Shown: piece after piece, positions 9,902 through 22,100 of the stretch | Layout of the letters: every line of letters starts with the position of its first letter | How positions within the stretch are numbered: position 1 is the first letter of the stretch | DNA from: Gracilaria domingensis | Lineage: Eukaryota; Rhodophyta; Florideophyceae; Gracilariales; Gracilariaceae | Direction of reading: 5' to 3' | DNA length: 64,000 bases | NCBI GenBank assembly: GCA_022539475.1 | Contig: VCMS01000130.1 | Location: 82,121-146,120 of the forward strand | Notes under the pieces: model-generated | Databases searched by the model: none | Told to the model about the DNA's origin: nothing | Seen by the model: the letters and a program-made list of their open reading frames with translations, nothing else | Program-made: the position numbers and the translations under genes

Positions 9902-11100
9902 TCACATGTGGCAGTCATACTGCGGGTGAGAACCAAATCGTCTCTTCAAGCGCTCCTCCGCGCCCGGCACGCGCACAAACAGCCGGTTGCAGCCCATGAG
10001 TACGTAGTAAGCCTCAGAAGGCTTACCCGGCGAACAATACGGCGGAGCGTCACAGCTCTTAAGCGGCCTCGGGTTGATGATGGAAGGCAGCAACGTGGGG
10101 TTGTGCTCATGGATAATATCGAAGTACAGGTCCACGAGCCTCTCCTGCTCTGCAACACGTTGCGCCTGTGCGTGATCGCCCACGACGGATTGCGCAGTAA
10201 TGTGCGTGCTGTCATGGTCCAGCTGGCGACCGGCGAACGTGGCCTGAAACATCTCCATTTGGCGGCGATCAGCATCATACTTGGCGATGATACGCAGCTT
10301 GATGATGCACAGCGCGATGAGCATTGCGATGGAAACTTGGTCCGGGTCAGCGTTGCGCACGGTCTCGAAAACGTCGGCGTAGCAATCGGCGTTGCCGTAC
10401 AGCCAGTCACCCTCGGCGGACTGCTCGTGCAACTCGCCGATCGACTGCTCGTCGCTGCCATGCGCGCACACACGGCGAAGCCAGTGCGTAATGAAGGCAG
10501 CGCAGCGCTCGTCCTGGTTAAGACGAAGCATTGTAAAAGGCACGACGTCGCGCGAGCCAAGGTTGTCGGACACCATGAGTCGGAGAAGTTCAAGACGATG
10601 CGTGAGAGCAAATTCCAACAGCGGCGCCACCTCGTACCAATGCGCCATGTGCTCGATCTCGTTCGCAAGCTCGCATCGAGCGCGGCAGCAGTCGCGCGTC
10701 TCTAAAACGCCCCAGAAGTGGCCGCCATGCTGCTGGAAGATGTTGCGCGGCGGATCAGCGATGACCTCCAACATGAGCGGGCCGGTGTACGCGGAGAGTT
10801 GGCGCGTGTGTGCCTCGACGTCTCTCTGCAGTTGGGCGGGGTGCTTGCACGCTTGCACGCGGCTTTGTGCTCGGCGAAGCCGCTTCGCTGACTGGCGACA
10901 TTGCAGTAGTACACCAGCTTGCAGCGGGAACACGCCTTGAGACGGCGGGGCTGCGAGTGGTGGTCGTTCTCGCAGGAGGGGGCCTTGCAGTGCCAGGTGG
11001 GGCTGGTGTTGGGGTCGATGCCGTCGAATGGCGGAATGCTCTGGCGCAGCTGCTGCAGGATGGCGTTGAAGTCGCTCGGCGCCTCGCGCGGGGACGGCAT
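9902..11100 (-). CDS. MYND zinc-finger protein, frameshifted by an 8-bp duplication
   Basis: The ATG at 11100 (MPSPREAPSDF) opens a frame with a MYND zinc finger at residues 38-82: Cys38, Cys43, Cys57, Cys60, Cys66, His78, Cys82. The position of the usual second Cys of the YC-x3-C pair is Ser70. Just after the finger the frame is lost; coding resumes in another frame and runs about 310 codons to TGA at 9902-9904, with helical, Trp/His-rich sequence such as EIEHMAHWYEVAPLLEFAL. The break coincides with a tandem 8-bp duplication (10843-10858); one copy fewer would join the frames. MYND fingers bind proline-rich partners, often in transcription. The protein may be inactive here, or the duplication an allele or sequencing error. 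Confidence 0.8.
10843..10858. repeat. 8-bp tandem duplication (GCTTGCAC x2)
   Basis: GCTTGCAC at 10843-10850 is repeated exactly at 10851-10858, at the point where the MYND gene changes reading frame. Confidence 0.9.
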
Positions 11101-11440
11101 TGCGGCGGCGCGGTTGTCTGCACACGGGCAAGTATCTTAGCGGCGAACCGCAGCCTGCGCGCGGGCGCGTGCTGTGATCGCGGATCTTCGCTGCCGAACG
11201 CATGTGCAATGTACACTTGCAGCTCTACAGCAATGCAGCTTGCCACGTGCACCACGTTTTGTTCGTGTGAGATGTGGTGCGGTCATTGCTGTGCTCTGGC
11301 TCGCTGTGGCTCGCTCTTCCTGCCGGTCTTTGTGCTAAGAGGCGGTTTACGTCCGCGACTTGTTCCGCTCTGGAAGAGGGAAGCACACGCAAGAATCGGT
11401 TCAATTTTTACCAGGGCGGCGAGAGCGCTGGGCTGATTTG

Positions 11441-12088
11441 CTACTGCTCGCTGCGATTGGGCTTTCTCCACATGGCCGTCAAGGGCGGGCAGTCTTCAGG
11501 AAGACCGGAAATCGTGCTGGTCACTTCAAAACCAAGCCTCTCATAAAACGGGATGTTCTTCACATTCGACGATTCCAAATAGGCGCCAATACCATCCCGG
11601 TCACATTGGCGCAACATCGCGGACAGCACCGTGCTCCCGTAGCGCTTCCCTCGCTTCTCCTTCTCTGTTCCAACAAAGTAAAGGTACACATGCGGTTGTG
11701 GCGGATGTTGTTGTCTGATTATGTCGGTCACCTTGCCGGCATGAGCAACACGCCGGCCGTAAACGCGGACAACTGCGATCAGAAAGTCAAGCGTCATGGG
11801 CACCTCCCATTTACCCCCGTGATGCCAGATCGCGACGCACCCTTCATCCTGTGTCACGTGAATCGTGGCCTCATGCCGGGGCCGTTTGAGCTCCGAGCGC
11901 AGAATTGCGGAGAAGAAGATTTTGTTCTTCTTGAAGACGTTGCGCTCGTTTGGCCCGTACAGATACAGGAAGAACGGGTCGTCCTCGAAGGCAGACGCCA
12001 GCGTTGAAGCCAAACGCGGTATCTGATCCTTCTCGAACGCGCAGCGCACGCTGTCGGACCGAGAGATGAGCGCGTTTTCCAGAGACAT
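11441..12088 (-). CDS. GNAT family N-acetyltransferase
   Basis: The ATG at 12088 (MSLENALISR) gives 215 residues; the frame is open a little further upstream without ATG. The C-terminal half has the GNAT acetyl-CoA fold: strand HVYLYFVGTE, then the pyrophosphate loop KRGKRYGS (a form of Q/R-x-x-G-x-G/A), a helix TVLSAMLRQCDRDG, then AYLESSNVKNIPFYERLGFE, the typical C-terminal N..FYE+LGF motif. It resembles the plant and fungal acetyltransferases that modify small molecules; the substrate cannot be told. The stop is TAG (11441-11443). The MYND gene lies 340 bp further on, on the same strand. Confidence 0.88.
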   Translation of the reverse strand: MSLENALISRSDSVRCAFEKDQIPRLASTLASAFEDDPFFLYLYGPNERNVFKKNKIFFSAILRSELKRPRHEATIHVTQDEGCVAIWHHGGKWEVPMTLDFLIAVVRVYGRRVAHAGKVTDIIRQQHPPQPHVYLYFVGTEKEKRGKRYGSTVLSAMLRQCDRDGIGAYLESSNVKNIPFYERLGFEVTSTISGLPEDCPPLTAMWRKPNRSEQ

Positions 12089-12420
12089 GTGGCGGTGCGC
12101 ACGCGGCGGAAACGGCTCGTTGAACAAATCGGAATGCACGCAGCACGCAAAGATGAGGCAATCATCGCGTTCGATGCGGGCGCATCACTCGCGCGTTAAG
12201 TACAGGCGAGCACGTGGATGGAGAAGCCACGGCTGCGGACGCCATGGCGGAAAAGAGGGCGTGGCTCGAACGTGATGGCGCGATGAGCAGCGAAGAGCAT
12301 GGAAGACAAAGCTCGAAGCGCGCCCCCTTCAGCGAGTGCGGCGATGCAAGCAAGGTACACGCCCAGCTCATCCGCGCCACGCCAAAGGCTCATGGCCGCC
12401 TCTGCTGTAACTACATCACG

Positions 12421-12804
12421 TCATCGGCTCAAACTCGCAACTCGCGCCAGCTGCACACGTGCAAACGCGAGGGCGCGTCGTGCAGCGCGCGCCACAAGCG
12501 CAGCGCGTCGTGGCAGCGCGCGCGCAATGCGCTCGGCCAGGACGCCCGAGCACACGAGCTCGCGCTCGAACGGCGCGCGCAAGTACACCGTCACGAAGTG
12601 CAGCTCGTCGCGCACGGGGAGGTGGCGCGCGTCGACGCCGCGCACGCCGAACGCGTGCACGCACTGCAGCGCCACCGCGCCGCCGTCGGCCAACGCGGCG
12701 TGCGCGCGGAACACCCCGTCGCTCGTGCTCACCGACATCGCCGACGCTGCGACCCAGTGGAGCGGCGTCAGCTCCGGCGGCGGTGGCCCGTCCCAGAACA
12801 ACAC
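12421..12804 (-). CDS. GC-rich open frame of unknown function, possibly partial
   Basis: About 127 codons of protein-like sequence (FWDGPPPPELTPLHWVAA, GGAVALQCVHAFGVRG, ELHFVTVYLRAPFEREL). There is no ATG at the upstream end; the first in-frame ATG is at about 12738. Base composition changes abruptly from very GC-rich to AT-rich at 12805, so this may be the last exon or a truncated remnant of a longer gene. GC bias resembles RPN11 and the 2074 gene. I do not recognise a family. Confidence 0.4.
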   Translation of the reverse strand: MLFWDGPPPPELTPLHWVAASAMSVSTSDGVFRAHAALADGGAVALQCVHAFGVRGVDARHLPVRDELHFVTVYLRAPFERELVCSGVLAERIARALPRRAALVARAARRALAFARVQLARVASLSR

Positions 12805-13642
12805 GATTACAAGATATGAAAAACGTTTTGATATATCCTGACAATATAAAACGAAGTTTTAGTTCCAAAAGATATTACTGTTTTTCTTCCTAAATGTAGG
12901 TGAGCAACGGCGTCTTCTGCAAGTAGCTGCGCGGCGCAAGATGTAAGCTTTAAAAAATCTGTTGCTGCGTACTGTACAATAAATCTCCGGTTTGGTATAG
13001 CTTGGACAGCGCAAGGCTTAGCGATGAAGAGGGCAGGCTTTATAAACTTCGGGCTGGCTGCTACTCTGTCCCCTGATGTCTGTCAGCGAATACAACGTTC
13101 GAATATTCGTTTACGCGGCGGTTGAGTACAAAAGCGTTTCGTTTTTTAAGTAGCTACTCAAGAGATATACTTCTCGCCTAGCCCGTGAAAAAGGTGCACA
13201 ACTGACATTTTTATCTGCGGTACGGGCTTGTAAACTTTTTCTAGACGCTCCTACGGCTCTACTACGAACACATAAGCGCTAAACGAAACCAAAGACCGTG
13301 GCACATCACTTTAAAGGAACAATAAGTTAGTATCCACAAAAAGATACCAGAAAACCCGATGCTAACAACCTTTCACGAACGATTGCCTCATTCTTGTACG
13401 TCAATAGAAACCTAACGCCGTATCACACACTTTGTTTAGCAACAACAGCTGCAAAGCAAAACTCTTCGATGGACGTAATCCCAATACGTATAAACCAAAT
13501 ACACCAGACATAAAGGCCGAGATCGGAAGCAAAAAATTAGACGTCAGCAAGTAAAGCAAGCCAAACGACGAAGAAACTGAGAAAAGCAACAACAAAGACA
13601 ATCACGGGGGATGAAAATCGAAAATAACGACACCGAGGGACA
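12805..13642. other. AT-rich spacer before the retrotransposon cluster, no gene seen
   Basis: Short frames only. Composition is AT-rich without obvious repeats. Confidence 0.5.
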
Positions 13643-14103
13643 CATTGTGGCACGGGTCATTAACAACGGGAAGAACAGTCCAAAGAATGAGGGGCCAACG
13701 GCGAGATCACTGGTAAGAAGATGCAATGGGCGGGCGCTTTCGGTCGTGTCTACAGCAAGCGGCGAGTGGCGTAGCGATATCATGAAAACCTTGAGGTTTT
13801 TGGTACTTGCTAACCTATGGGGTCAGATAGTTCGCAAAGGGTCTCTAACTCTACCACGGGAGAGAGGCGCAGCTTCAGCAGCCTGAGTGTCGGCCGCGAG
13901 ACGCCTCGACCTCGGCCGTGGTGCACTGTAACGCAGTGCATCACGTGTACTCTCTAATCTACCTATGGTACAAAACCTAGTAGTTAGAAATAAGCGAGCC
14001 GTTCGCGTCAACCAAACACCACTTTTTCGCCCTTTTGGGCACCGCCAATTCGACCAGCAATGAGTAATATCTTGGGATCAATCCTAAGGCCCATAATAAT
14101 ACA
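13643..14103 (-). repeat. Family A LTR remnant (solo or truncated), minus orientation
   Basis: The sequence follows the family A LTR of element 3 closely, including the GTGGTGCACTG-type hairpin and the TGTA-type start at 14103. The terminal TGTAGTAT of its other end is missing or altered (CACATTGTGG in its place). CCGGG follows at 14104, and CCGAG occurs just before the remnant, perhaps a degraded target duplication of a solo LTR. Confidence 0.75.
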
Positions 14104-14624
14104 CCGGGAACAACCACAAAAAGAAGAAGACCACCACCACAGAGAGTCGGAAAGACGAGGAACCAAGTGGAATGCACTTCAGGAGAGAGAATCACGCCCC
14201 GACACGTCTAACCCAACGGTAGGGTAGTGTCAGACACTGTGCCGAGTAACACAGAACGGGCCTACACGAGGGGCTGTGTGAGTAGCAGTGAGCGTTGTAC
14301 GGCGGTGAGACCAGGTCGCTAAGAAGGGAGAGTGAGAGAGGTTGTAGATTGGGAGGGGGAAGGTTGAGACGACGAATAGAAGAAGGAAGAAGGGGTGAGG
14401 AGTGAAGGTGGGGGAGGTCGTCAAACGGGAAGTGGTCTGGCCGAGGTTGGGTTGGAGGCAACCGACCCAGCCTTTTTATAGTGTTTTCTATCCTACAATA
14501 TGGGCTGGATATCGTTGTTTTGACTCCCTCCAATAAATATTCGTTGCGTGTACAACTATGGCCCTTCTAGAGCAAACCTATTTCGGCTGTACTTAGGGTA
14601 ATACTCTTTATATAGAGTGATGCG
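14104..14624 (-). repeat. Repeat X, copy 1, with a TATA box on the minus strand
   Basis: Nearly the same 520-bp sequence lies at 50590-51108, in both cases directly next to the outer end of a family A LTR and in the same orientation. On the minus strand ACTATAAAAAGGCTGG (about 14468-14483) looks like a TATA box followed by a pyrimidine-rich leader, so it may be an LTR or promoter fragment. The 113-codon frame inside it is not convincing. Confidence 0.7.
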
Positions 14625-15534
14625 CCAGTGCACGTGGCCGCAGGTATTATGAGATGCAACCTTTCTGGGAAAGGACCGTTGGTAGGGGGATGATCTGTTG
14701 CCGTGCACCCGAGCAGGGGGTACGGACACGTGTGAGTGTTAATGAGTGGACTCCAGTGAGTGGAAAGTAGTAGTTTTAAGTAGTTAATTGTGCCACACCC
14801 TGATAGTGGGTCTGTGCACGTGTGCAACGCGCATCGGGTGAGCATCACTTTAATTAATTAGGATAATTAATCCTAGTGACTATTTAGGCCGATGCGGCCG
14901 CCGCCGCACCTCCCACGGTAAAATTCAACCAAGTCTGGCTCCGAGAACTGCCAATCGGAAGTGGGAACACTTGAGACTCATCTTGAGTGTGGGCTCTAGG
15001 CACTACTGCCCTTGCCGGTGTACTACTCCGCCCTGAGGGTCCCCTCAAGAGGTTTAAGTGTGCATATTCCCCTTGTGATGCTTCAGGATCTCTGCAGATC
15101 CAGTGTGGGTTGACCTTTTTGTGTGCTTATTACTCCTGATTGCAGGACAGATTTCCGCCCCCCTATTGGGTTCTTTTCTTGCTTTTCCTTTGTTTTCCCC
15201 CATCTTTCGGGCCTGTTGCCTGCTTGCGCACGGCCCTCGACTCCCTTTCTCGGGATCAATTTTCCCCTTTTTCTCTTTTGGGCTCCGCCTCCTCTCGGAG
15301 TCTACAGCCCACCCCTTGGAGTATCCCTGCCGATTGTTTGCATTTCTTTCAGAGTTTTCCCCGCCGTTCCGGCTTCTCCCTCTCACCCTGTAGGTTCTAC
15401 CTCAGGCCACTACTGGCTTTACGTCCAGGTCCTCGGTGGCTACAGGGGCTCTACAGCCGAGCTTCCATCCCCTTTGGGAGCAGGATCTCGAACGTGCTGT
15501 CTGTGTTTCCCGTCGCCGGGTTTTGCACCACAGC
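14625..15534 (+). repeat. LTR-like sequence (family D), ends TTTTGCACCACA
   Basis: The end (ATCTCGAAC hairpin, then CGTCGCCGGGTTTTGCACCACA-type sequence) closely matches the end of the solo LTR at 26833-27690. CT-rich sequence precedes it as in the U5 of the other families. The start cannot be fixed; it may begin near 14566 with TAGAGCAAACC. It cuts the gag fragment of element 4. No coding capacity. Confidence 0.5.
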
Positions 15535-15555
15535 CCTCTGCCCAATAGCTGTGGG

Positions 15556-15856
15556 GCAAGTCCATCGGTAGTTACGGAACCAACGGTTTCCTGCGGTGCT
15601 GCCTGTGGTGTGTTGAGTTGCGAGTGGTACTCTTCGAGCCGTTCTCGGAGTCTTCCAGCCAAAGAGGCGTCACGATTAATCCTCTCGGGATTATCCACTG
15701 GTGTGAGGAGATTAACCTGTGGATGCGAGCGGGTACTCCGACGATCACTCACGTTGTCGCCGGAGGGTCCGGCGACATCAGCGAGCGGTGGAGGAGTTCC
15801 GATGGCTTGAGCACGGGTGTACGAGGGTCTTCTTGAATAGGTTGATTGTTATCCAT
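15556..15856 (-). pseudogene. gag N-terminal fragment of element 4 (family A, minus)
   Basis: From an ATG at 15856 the sequence matches the start of element 1 and element 3 gag (MDNNQP..., SDRRSTRS, NLLTPVDNPERINRD). It carries the same one-base deletion near the start as element 3 gag, which shifts the frame. At 15556 the match stops at the LTR-like sequence D. Its leader continues at 28125 on the far side of element 1. Confidence 0.85.
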
Positions 15857-15878
15857 GATGGCGTTTGCTTGTGTTACC

Positions 15879-16345
15879 TGTAGTATTATGAGCCTTAAGT
15901 TGGTTTCCGGATGGTCAGTCATCGCTGGTGTGTGCAGGAGTAGCCCATCAGTGGTGCACGTGGGCCCTTGCCGGCCCCCATATGCCTATTTATTTTTAAC
16001 TTGTATTATTTGTACTATAGGTAGTATAGTTAGTACACGTGTTGCACTGCGTTACAGTGCACCACTCCAGAGGTTGAGGCGCCTCGCAACCGATATTTGG
16101 GCCGCTCGAGCTGCGCCTCCCTCCTGTGGTAAAGCCAGAGACCCTCTTGGCAACCACTTGACCCTCAGGTTAGTAAGTACCAACACCATTCAAGTTTCCC
16201 AGCCATCGCTACGTCGCTCGCCCTTTCCTGTAGGCACGACAGATAGCGCTCGCCCATTGCACCTTTTTACCAGTGGTCTCGCCGTTGGCCCCTCATCCTT
16301 TGGACCGTTCCTCCCGTGGTTAGTGACCCGTGCCACTATACTACA
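15879..16345 (+). repeat. 5' LTR of element 1
   Basis: 467 bp, starts TGTAGTATTATG and ends CACTATACTACA. It holds a TATA-like stretch (CTATTTATTTTTAAC) and the GCACTG/CAGTGC hairpin seen in all family A LTRs. It differs from the 3' LTR at only a handful of positions. Confidence 0.95.
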
Positions 16346-16349
16346 TTTC

Positions 16350-16365
16350 TGGTCTCCCGACCTAG
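16350..16365 (+). other. Primer-binding site of element 1
   Basis: TGGTCTCCCGACCTAG starts four bases after the 5' LTR. TGG pairs with the CCA end of a tRNA. The same site is used by elements 2 and 3; I cannot name the tRNA. Confidence 0.8.
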
Positions 16366-16470
16366 AATTCCGCACGGAAGTGAAGAACGACCTCTAGGGA
16401 AGACGAACTACCGGAATTCTACCATTGGATCTGGACTACCGACGGACTGGTAATATAAGCAACCGCCATC

Positions 16471-19108
16471 ATGGATAACAATCAACCTATTCAAGAAGAC
16501 CCTCGTACACCAGTGGCTCAAGCCATCAGAACTCCTCCACCGCTCGCTGATGTCGCCGGACCCTCTGGTGACAACGTGAGTGACCGTCGGAGTACCCGCT
16601 CGCAGCCAGAGGTTAATCTCCTCACACCCGTGGATAATCCCGAGAGGATTAATCGTGACGCCTCTTTGGCTGGAAGACTCCGAGAACGGCTCGACGAGTA
16701 CCGCTCGCAACTCAACACACCACAGGCACCACCGCAAGAAACCGTTGGTTCAGTAACTACCGATGGACATGCTGATGTCTTATGGCCGAAGGTTCGAGAG
16801 ATGCTCGACGCTCGACTCGAAACCCTTGTGGATCTCCGAGTCTCTGTCGCTCTCGCAGAGCACGCCGACCAACTGGCTGAAGGTGTCTTCCCAAAGGTTC
16901 TCGAGTCCGACTTTTTCGTCGGATCGCTTGCCTTAGGTATCCGCCGTGAGGTGACTCGCCAGGTAGGCCCGCCGCCCTCCGTGGGTGGAATCGAAAGTAA
17001 TCCATTGGTATCCGTATGGAAACCCCGTTCCGAACCACCGGGAGCAGCTGCGTTGCCAGCCCCTCGCCGGGTTCAACCACAGGTACCCAGAGAGGTGAAT
17101 TGATGTCCGGATGATATCCCGCAAATAACCCATATCAGAATTACGAAACCTGAAGATGTCGATTTGATCTCCTTAAGATGTCCACATGATATGCGTAAAT
17201 GATGCTCAGATGATGCATGAAAAATATCCATATGATAACCGTCTGATACGCATATGATGTACGAAGAGATGTGCCTTGGATTTTGTGATGTCCAAATGAT
17301 GCACCTTGGATTTCCGGACATCCGTTGGACATATCTTCGTGCATCGTATGAATATCTTTAGAATAGGTTTTGTACATCCAAAGGGCATGTAAAGGGCAAC
17401 AATTAGGCCCATCTGACGGGGTACCACCGCATGTCATTCGGATATCCTGGATGCGCAGAAGATATCCGATTGGTATTCCATAGATGTCCCAAATTCTCAT
17501 CCGATGGACATCCATCGCGCATCACTTTATCTCACAGGGGTATACCAATCGGGCGTACGTCCAGGGGACAATAGAGACGCCCCTCGGCAAGAAGGCCTAA
17601 TGGCCGTGCTACCCGTGAGGTACCCCGGGGTCCAGAACCCCCGAGCAACCATTGGTTTTGAAGCTGAAGATGAAGAGTTGCCAGTGGAAGCCAGAAGTTC
17701 TGACCGAAGGAAGAAGAGATGCAGAAGAAGGAAGAAGTCGAAGAACCAGAGTAAAAGCCGTAGGAACTCCAGCGGTAGCGAATCCGATTCGGACTCGTCG
17801 AGTTCCAGTGGCTCAGAGACGAACGAGGCGGCTGTTCGACGCCTCAAGCCGTTGGTAACAACCAATAAACTCTTCAAGAGAGTATTGGATTACCGCAAGT
17901 ATCGCCTGGCTGACCAGTCGGCGCGGTACTCCAGCTCGGTGGCCAAGAAGGTCGCCAGATGGGCCAAACGGATGCAGCTAACCATAACGGAAAAGTTTTC
18001 GGGATCCGACCCCATTTCTATCCTTAGGTTTCTCAGTCTGTTCCGTACGGTTTGTGATCAGAACGGTGTCCATGAGGGTGCCGCTCTGTATCTTTTTCAG
18101 TTTTTTCTCCATGGGCAAGCGCACGACCATGTGGTTTCTAAGATCTCTGGAACTACGGACCCCGTCGACGCAACCGATCGGGAATTTCTTAGGTCCTATC
18201 CGGAGATCGTGCATTACCTTTTGGAAACATACGCGACGGATGACGTCATTATGGACGCCCATGAGGAATTGATATCCTACAGGCAAGGTTCGAACGTAAC
18301 CGAGAAAGATTACGCCGACCAGCTTTGGAGAAAGGCCTATAGGTGTGGGAATGTGTTCTCCGAGAACCGGCTGAAGCAGCATTTCATCGCTGGATTGCTG
18401 CCTGCCATCAGGACGCACGTTCGAAATCACCATATGGACCATTCCAACCTCTTTTACAGGCAGTTGGTGAATTACGCCGAAGGTTACGGGAAGACCTATA
18501 GAACGTCTCGTAGGGCCGCCGATCATGATGCCAGAGAAAGGGCAACCACATTAAGGAAGAGTTCTCAAGCCCATATGGTTGGGAGTTCTGAAAGCAGTGC
18601 CTCAGGTTTATACGAGGACGACGGAAATGTCCTCGCAGTTTCCTTTGGTTCTGCTCCTTCTGGTGCACCTTCCCTACCGTCAACTGGCACAACTACCCCT
18701 TCCGGGCAGCCTACGCCGAAGTATTCTCCGGTCCAACAACGCAGGGATGTCGTCCCACGCTCCCGTCAGGCCTGCTACATTTGCCTTTCAACGGTTACTC
18801 CATGCGATTGCATGAAGTTCTTGCCGAAGGAAACGAAGGACAACCTCATGGCCTTAAGGAACGAGAACTACCAGGCACGGAGGTCCGAAGGAATGTTCAA
18901 CCGTCAGGCTCCACGCTACACATCGTCCCCAGGTACCTCGAGATACGCTACCCCGTTGGAAACGCCGGCCAAGGCTCCACAGGTTAACAAAGTCTCGACT
19001 CCAGTGGATGACATTACCCAGGAACCACCGACGGATATTCCAGAAGATTTACAGACCAGTGGTCACGCGTGTGCCATTGGTGGAGACGCACAGTCGGAAA
19101 ACGCGTAG
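16471..19108 (+). pseudogene. gag: gag of element 1, split by a 454-bp insertion
   Basis: ATG at 16471 (MDNNQPIQEDPR) to TAG at 19106-19108. The frame runs to the insertion at 17086 and resumes at 17543; without the insertion the two parts are in one frame. The product has a disordered N-terminus, an Arg/Lys/Ser-rich stretch near 17700-17830, and a capsid-like helical region (SARYSSSVAKKVARWAKRM ... RTHVRNHH). The nucleocapsid motif is poor: CYIC...CDC lacks the His of a CCHC knuckle. Gag forms the particle that packages the element RNA. pol follows directly after the stop in another frame or by readthrough. Confidence 0.9.
17086..17539 (+). mobile_element. 454-bp non-autonomous DNA transposon (copy 1)
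   Basis: Starts CCCAGAGAGGTGA and ends TTTATCTCACAGGG, imperfect terminal inverted repeats (CCCnGnGAG). It is flanked by GTA at 17083-17085 and 17540-17542, a 3-bp duplication. The inside is made of diverged ~20-24-bp units around GATGTCC..ATGAT. A second copy of exactly the same length lies at 40560-41013. No transposase is encoded. Confidence 0.88.
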
Positions 19109-22100
19109 AAGAGCGGCTTGAGGCGAGTCGCCGCTCTGAGGATCCTAGCCTCATCGCCAAAGGTGAAGAAGTCCATCCAAGGGAACTTCAGAACCCTTTG
19201 GATACTCAACCGCCGAAGCCAAAGGAGGAAGATACGAATTTGGACCAATGGTGTAACGAAATGGAAGCCGAAGGGGATACCTCAGTTTGTATCCTGCGGA
19301 AAGAGAATTATAAAGTAAGGGACACCATCGGAATGACTGCCTCTCGGTCACGGGTCGTCACCAGCGTCCTTGACACCGGAGCAGGCCCTAACTTAGTTCA
19401 TCCGAAGGTTTTATCGGCTGGTTGGGAGGGTGTGGTGAAGGTTAGAAGGACCCCAAGGGTGACAGATGCATCTAAAAGACCAATGGATATTAAAGGAATC
19501 ATTCCTCTCTGCTTACAGATTGGCGACCTTCGGGTCCGTACTTGGTTCCTTTTTTGTCCTACCTTAGGTGCAGAATGTCTCCTTGAGACGTCCTTCATCG
19601 ACCGATACGTGAAGGCAATCTACCCCAGTCTCCGGAAGGTTTCCTTCTACCGCACCCGTCCAGTGGCGATTATCGGTTCCAAATCTGGTCCCGACGCCAA
19701 CCCACGTCGCCCTCCGCTGGCGAAGAATACCGTTTCTAACAAGGTTCGATTATCCCGGGCGATAAGGATACCACCCGTGACGCAGATTGCCGCTTTGGCT
19801 CACTGCGAAACCTCTGGTCTCGTGACGCTTCAGAATCATCCGAGGACGATTCAGCGTCACCTGTCCTTAATGGCCAATGGAATCATGGATTGCAGACCAA
19901 AGGTTCCCTTTCTGGTTAATATGAGCAACTTCCGGGACCACTCGGTACGCTTACAAAGGGTACTGTCATCGGGATTGCACTACCAGCTCCAATGGCTATC
20001 ATGGAAACCTCATGGGGTGAACTCACCCCCAATGACGACGAGGACGTCGAGACTTCGGAGGGGGAGGTAAACCTTGGAGAGGAACTCGAATCGTACCGTC
20101 CACTGGTTATCGAGCTTCTCCGAGAATTCAAATCCATGTGGTCTGGCCAACTGGGAGAGATTCGGGCTACGAAACACCGAATAGACCTTAAGGATGACGC
20201 TAAGCCGGTGTACCAACATCCGTACCGTACAGGCCTTAAGAGACGCGAGATCGTAGCGGAGCAACTAGCGAAGATCCGTAACGCTAACTTCATCGAGCCA
20301 GCGCCACCGCACGAATCCCAATGGGCTAGTCCTTTCATTCCCGCGGCGAAGAAGGACGGGTCCGTAAGGTTTTGCATTGACTACCGAAGGTTGAACGCGA
20401 TGACCAAACGGACAGTTATCCAATTCCTAGAATGGACGATTGTCTCGATTCCTTAGGCGAAGCAACGGTATTCACCACGCTGGATGCCAATTGGGGCTAT
20501 TGGCAGAAACCATTGGACGACGACGCGAAGCCCCTCACGACTTTCACAACCCACGAAGGATTGTTCCGCTTTACACGGATGCCATTTGGTTTGATGAACG
20601 CACCGGCTACCTTCCAACGGGCAATGGATATAATACTATCCAGAGTGAAATGGAAGTTTGCCTTGGTTTATCTGGACGACGTAATTATATTTTCGAAAAC
20701 CATTCGGGAACATTTCACCCACGTGAGGTCAATCCTGAGGATTCTCCGTGAGGCTGGAATTACATTGAAGCTGCCGAAGTGCTTCTTTTTCCAGACCTCA
20801 GTGGATTATCTTGGCCATGTGGTTCGTTCTGGGAAGCTTCAGGTCGCGAAGAGGACTACGGACGCTATCCGACTGGCGAAACCACCGAGGACCCACACAG
20901 AGTTGCGCTCATTCCTTGGGCTTTGCAATGTATACCGTAGGTTTGTCCAAGGATTCTCAAGGATCGCGGCACCTCTGATTGACATGCTGAAGAAGAATAC
21001 GCCGTCGGAATTTGACTGCCTGACAGACGAACAGTACGAATCATTCCAAACCTTGAAGGAGAAGCTATTGAATCCTCCCGTACTGGCATTACCGAAGCCG
21101 GATAAACCATACATTTTGGACACTGACGCTTCCGATGGACAGATTGGATGTGTTCTCCTACAGGAACAGGAATCTCCGAAGGACTATCGACCTATTGGTT
21201 ACTAGAGTAGGACTCTGAACAGCGCCGAACGGAACTACACCACTACCGAAAAGGAATGCCTTGCCATCGTTTGGGCAGTGCTGACCTTGAGGCCTTACCT
21301 CGAAGGAGTTCGCTTCACCATCAGGACAGATCACCACTCTCTCCGCTGGCTGTTGAATATGACGGACGCGTCCAGCACGCTAGCCAGGTGGAGGCTACGA
21401 CTCTCTGAGTTCGAATATGATGTAACCTATAGACCTGGAGTGAAGCACCAATCGGCGGATGCACTGAGTCGCATCCTTACAGACAGAGATGATGATACTT
21501 CTTTGGATGACGAAATACCAACACCAAATCTCGAAGGATACGAAACAGACCCTGAGGATGACTTCCTGCTGGCGACGGTACAGTGTACCGATGGAGAGGT
21601 AGACCCAACGGAAGTTTACTTAGTTGATTGGCCAACGGAATGTGGACATGAAGAACTCCACTTGGAGATTAATGCAGTTGTGCCTAAGGAAAAAGAGCTA
21701 CTTCCCATCACGCTGGAAGACCTCCTACAGGCTCAGAAGAATGATGAGTTTTTTAAAGAAAAGGCAGAGCTCGTCGAAACCAAGGGATGCCTCTTTGACG
21801 TCGACCGATTCGGACTACTTTGCCGAAGGTCTCCACTAGATGGTTCTATCCAAAAGGTTATTACCAAGTCCCTTCACACTCGATTCCTCTATTTGGCACA
21901 CTATCCACGGTTTGCTGGTCATCCTGGAGGTACTCGGAGCGTCAAACCCTTAGGAAGCATTTCTACTATCCTTTTATGGCTAATGACCTTTGGAACACGG
22001 CGGAGACCTGTGCTTCTTGCGCAAAGGTTCGTGGGACTCGAGCGCGCCATCAGGCTAAGCTCAAGTTGTTCCCAGCTGCTGGTCCTTTGTAATTTATCGC

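Noticed and set aside
14192-14533. 113-codon frame in repeat X (also 50664-51020)
   Set aside because: Pyrimidine-rich sequence read as Pro/Leu/Ser; more like a promoter leader than a protein.
17073-17515. Open frames inside the 454-bp transposon
   Set aside because: They arise from the GATGTCC-type units and differ between the two copies.
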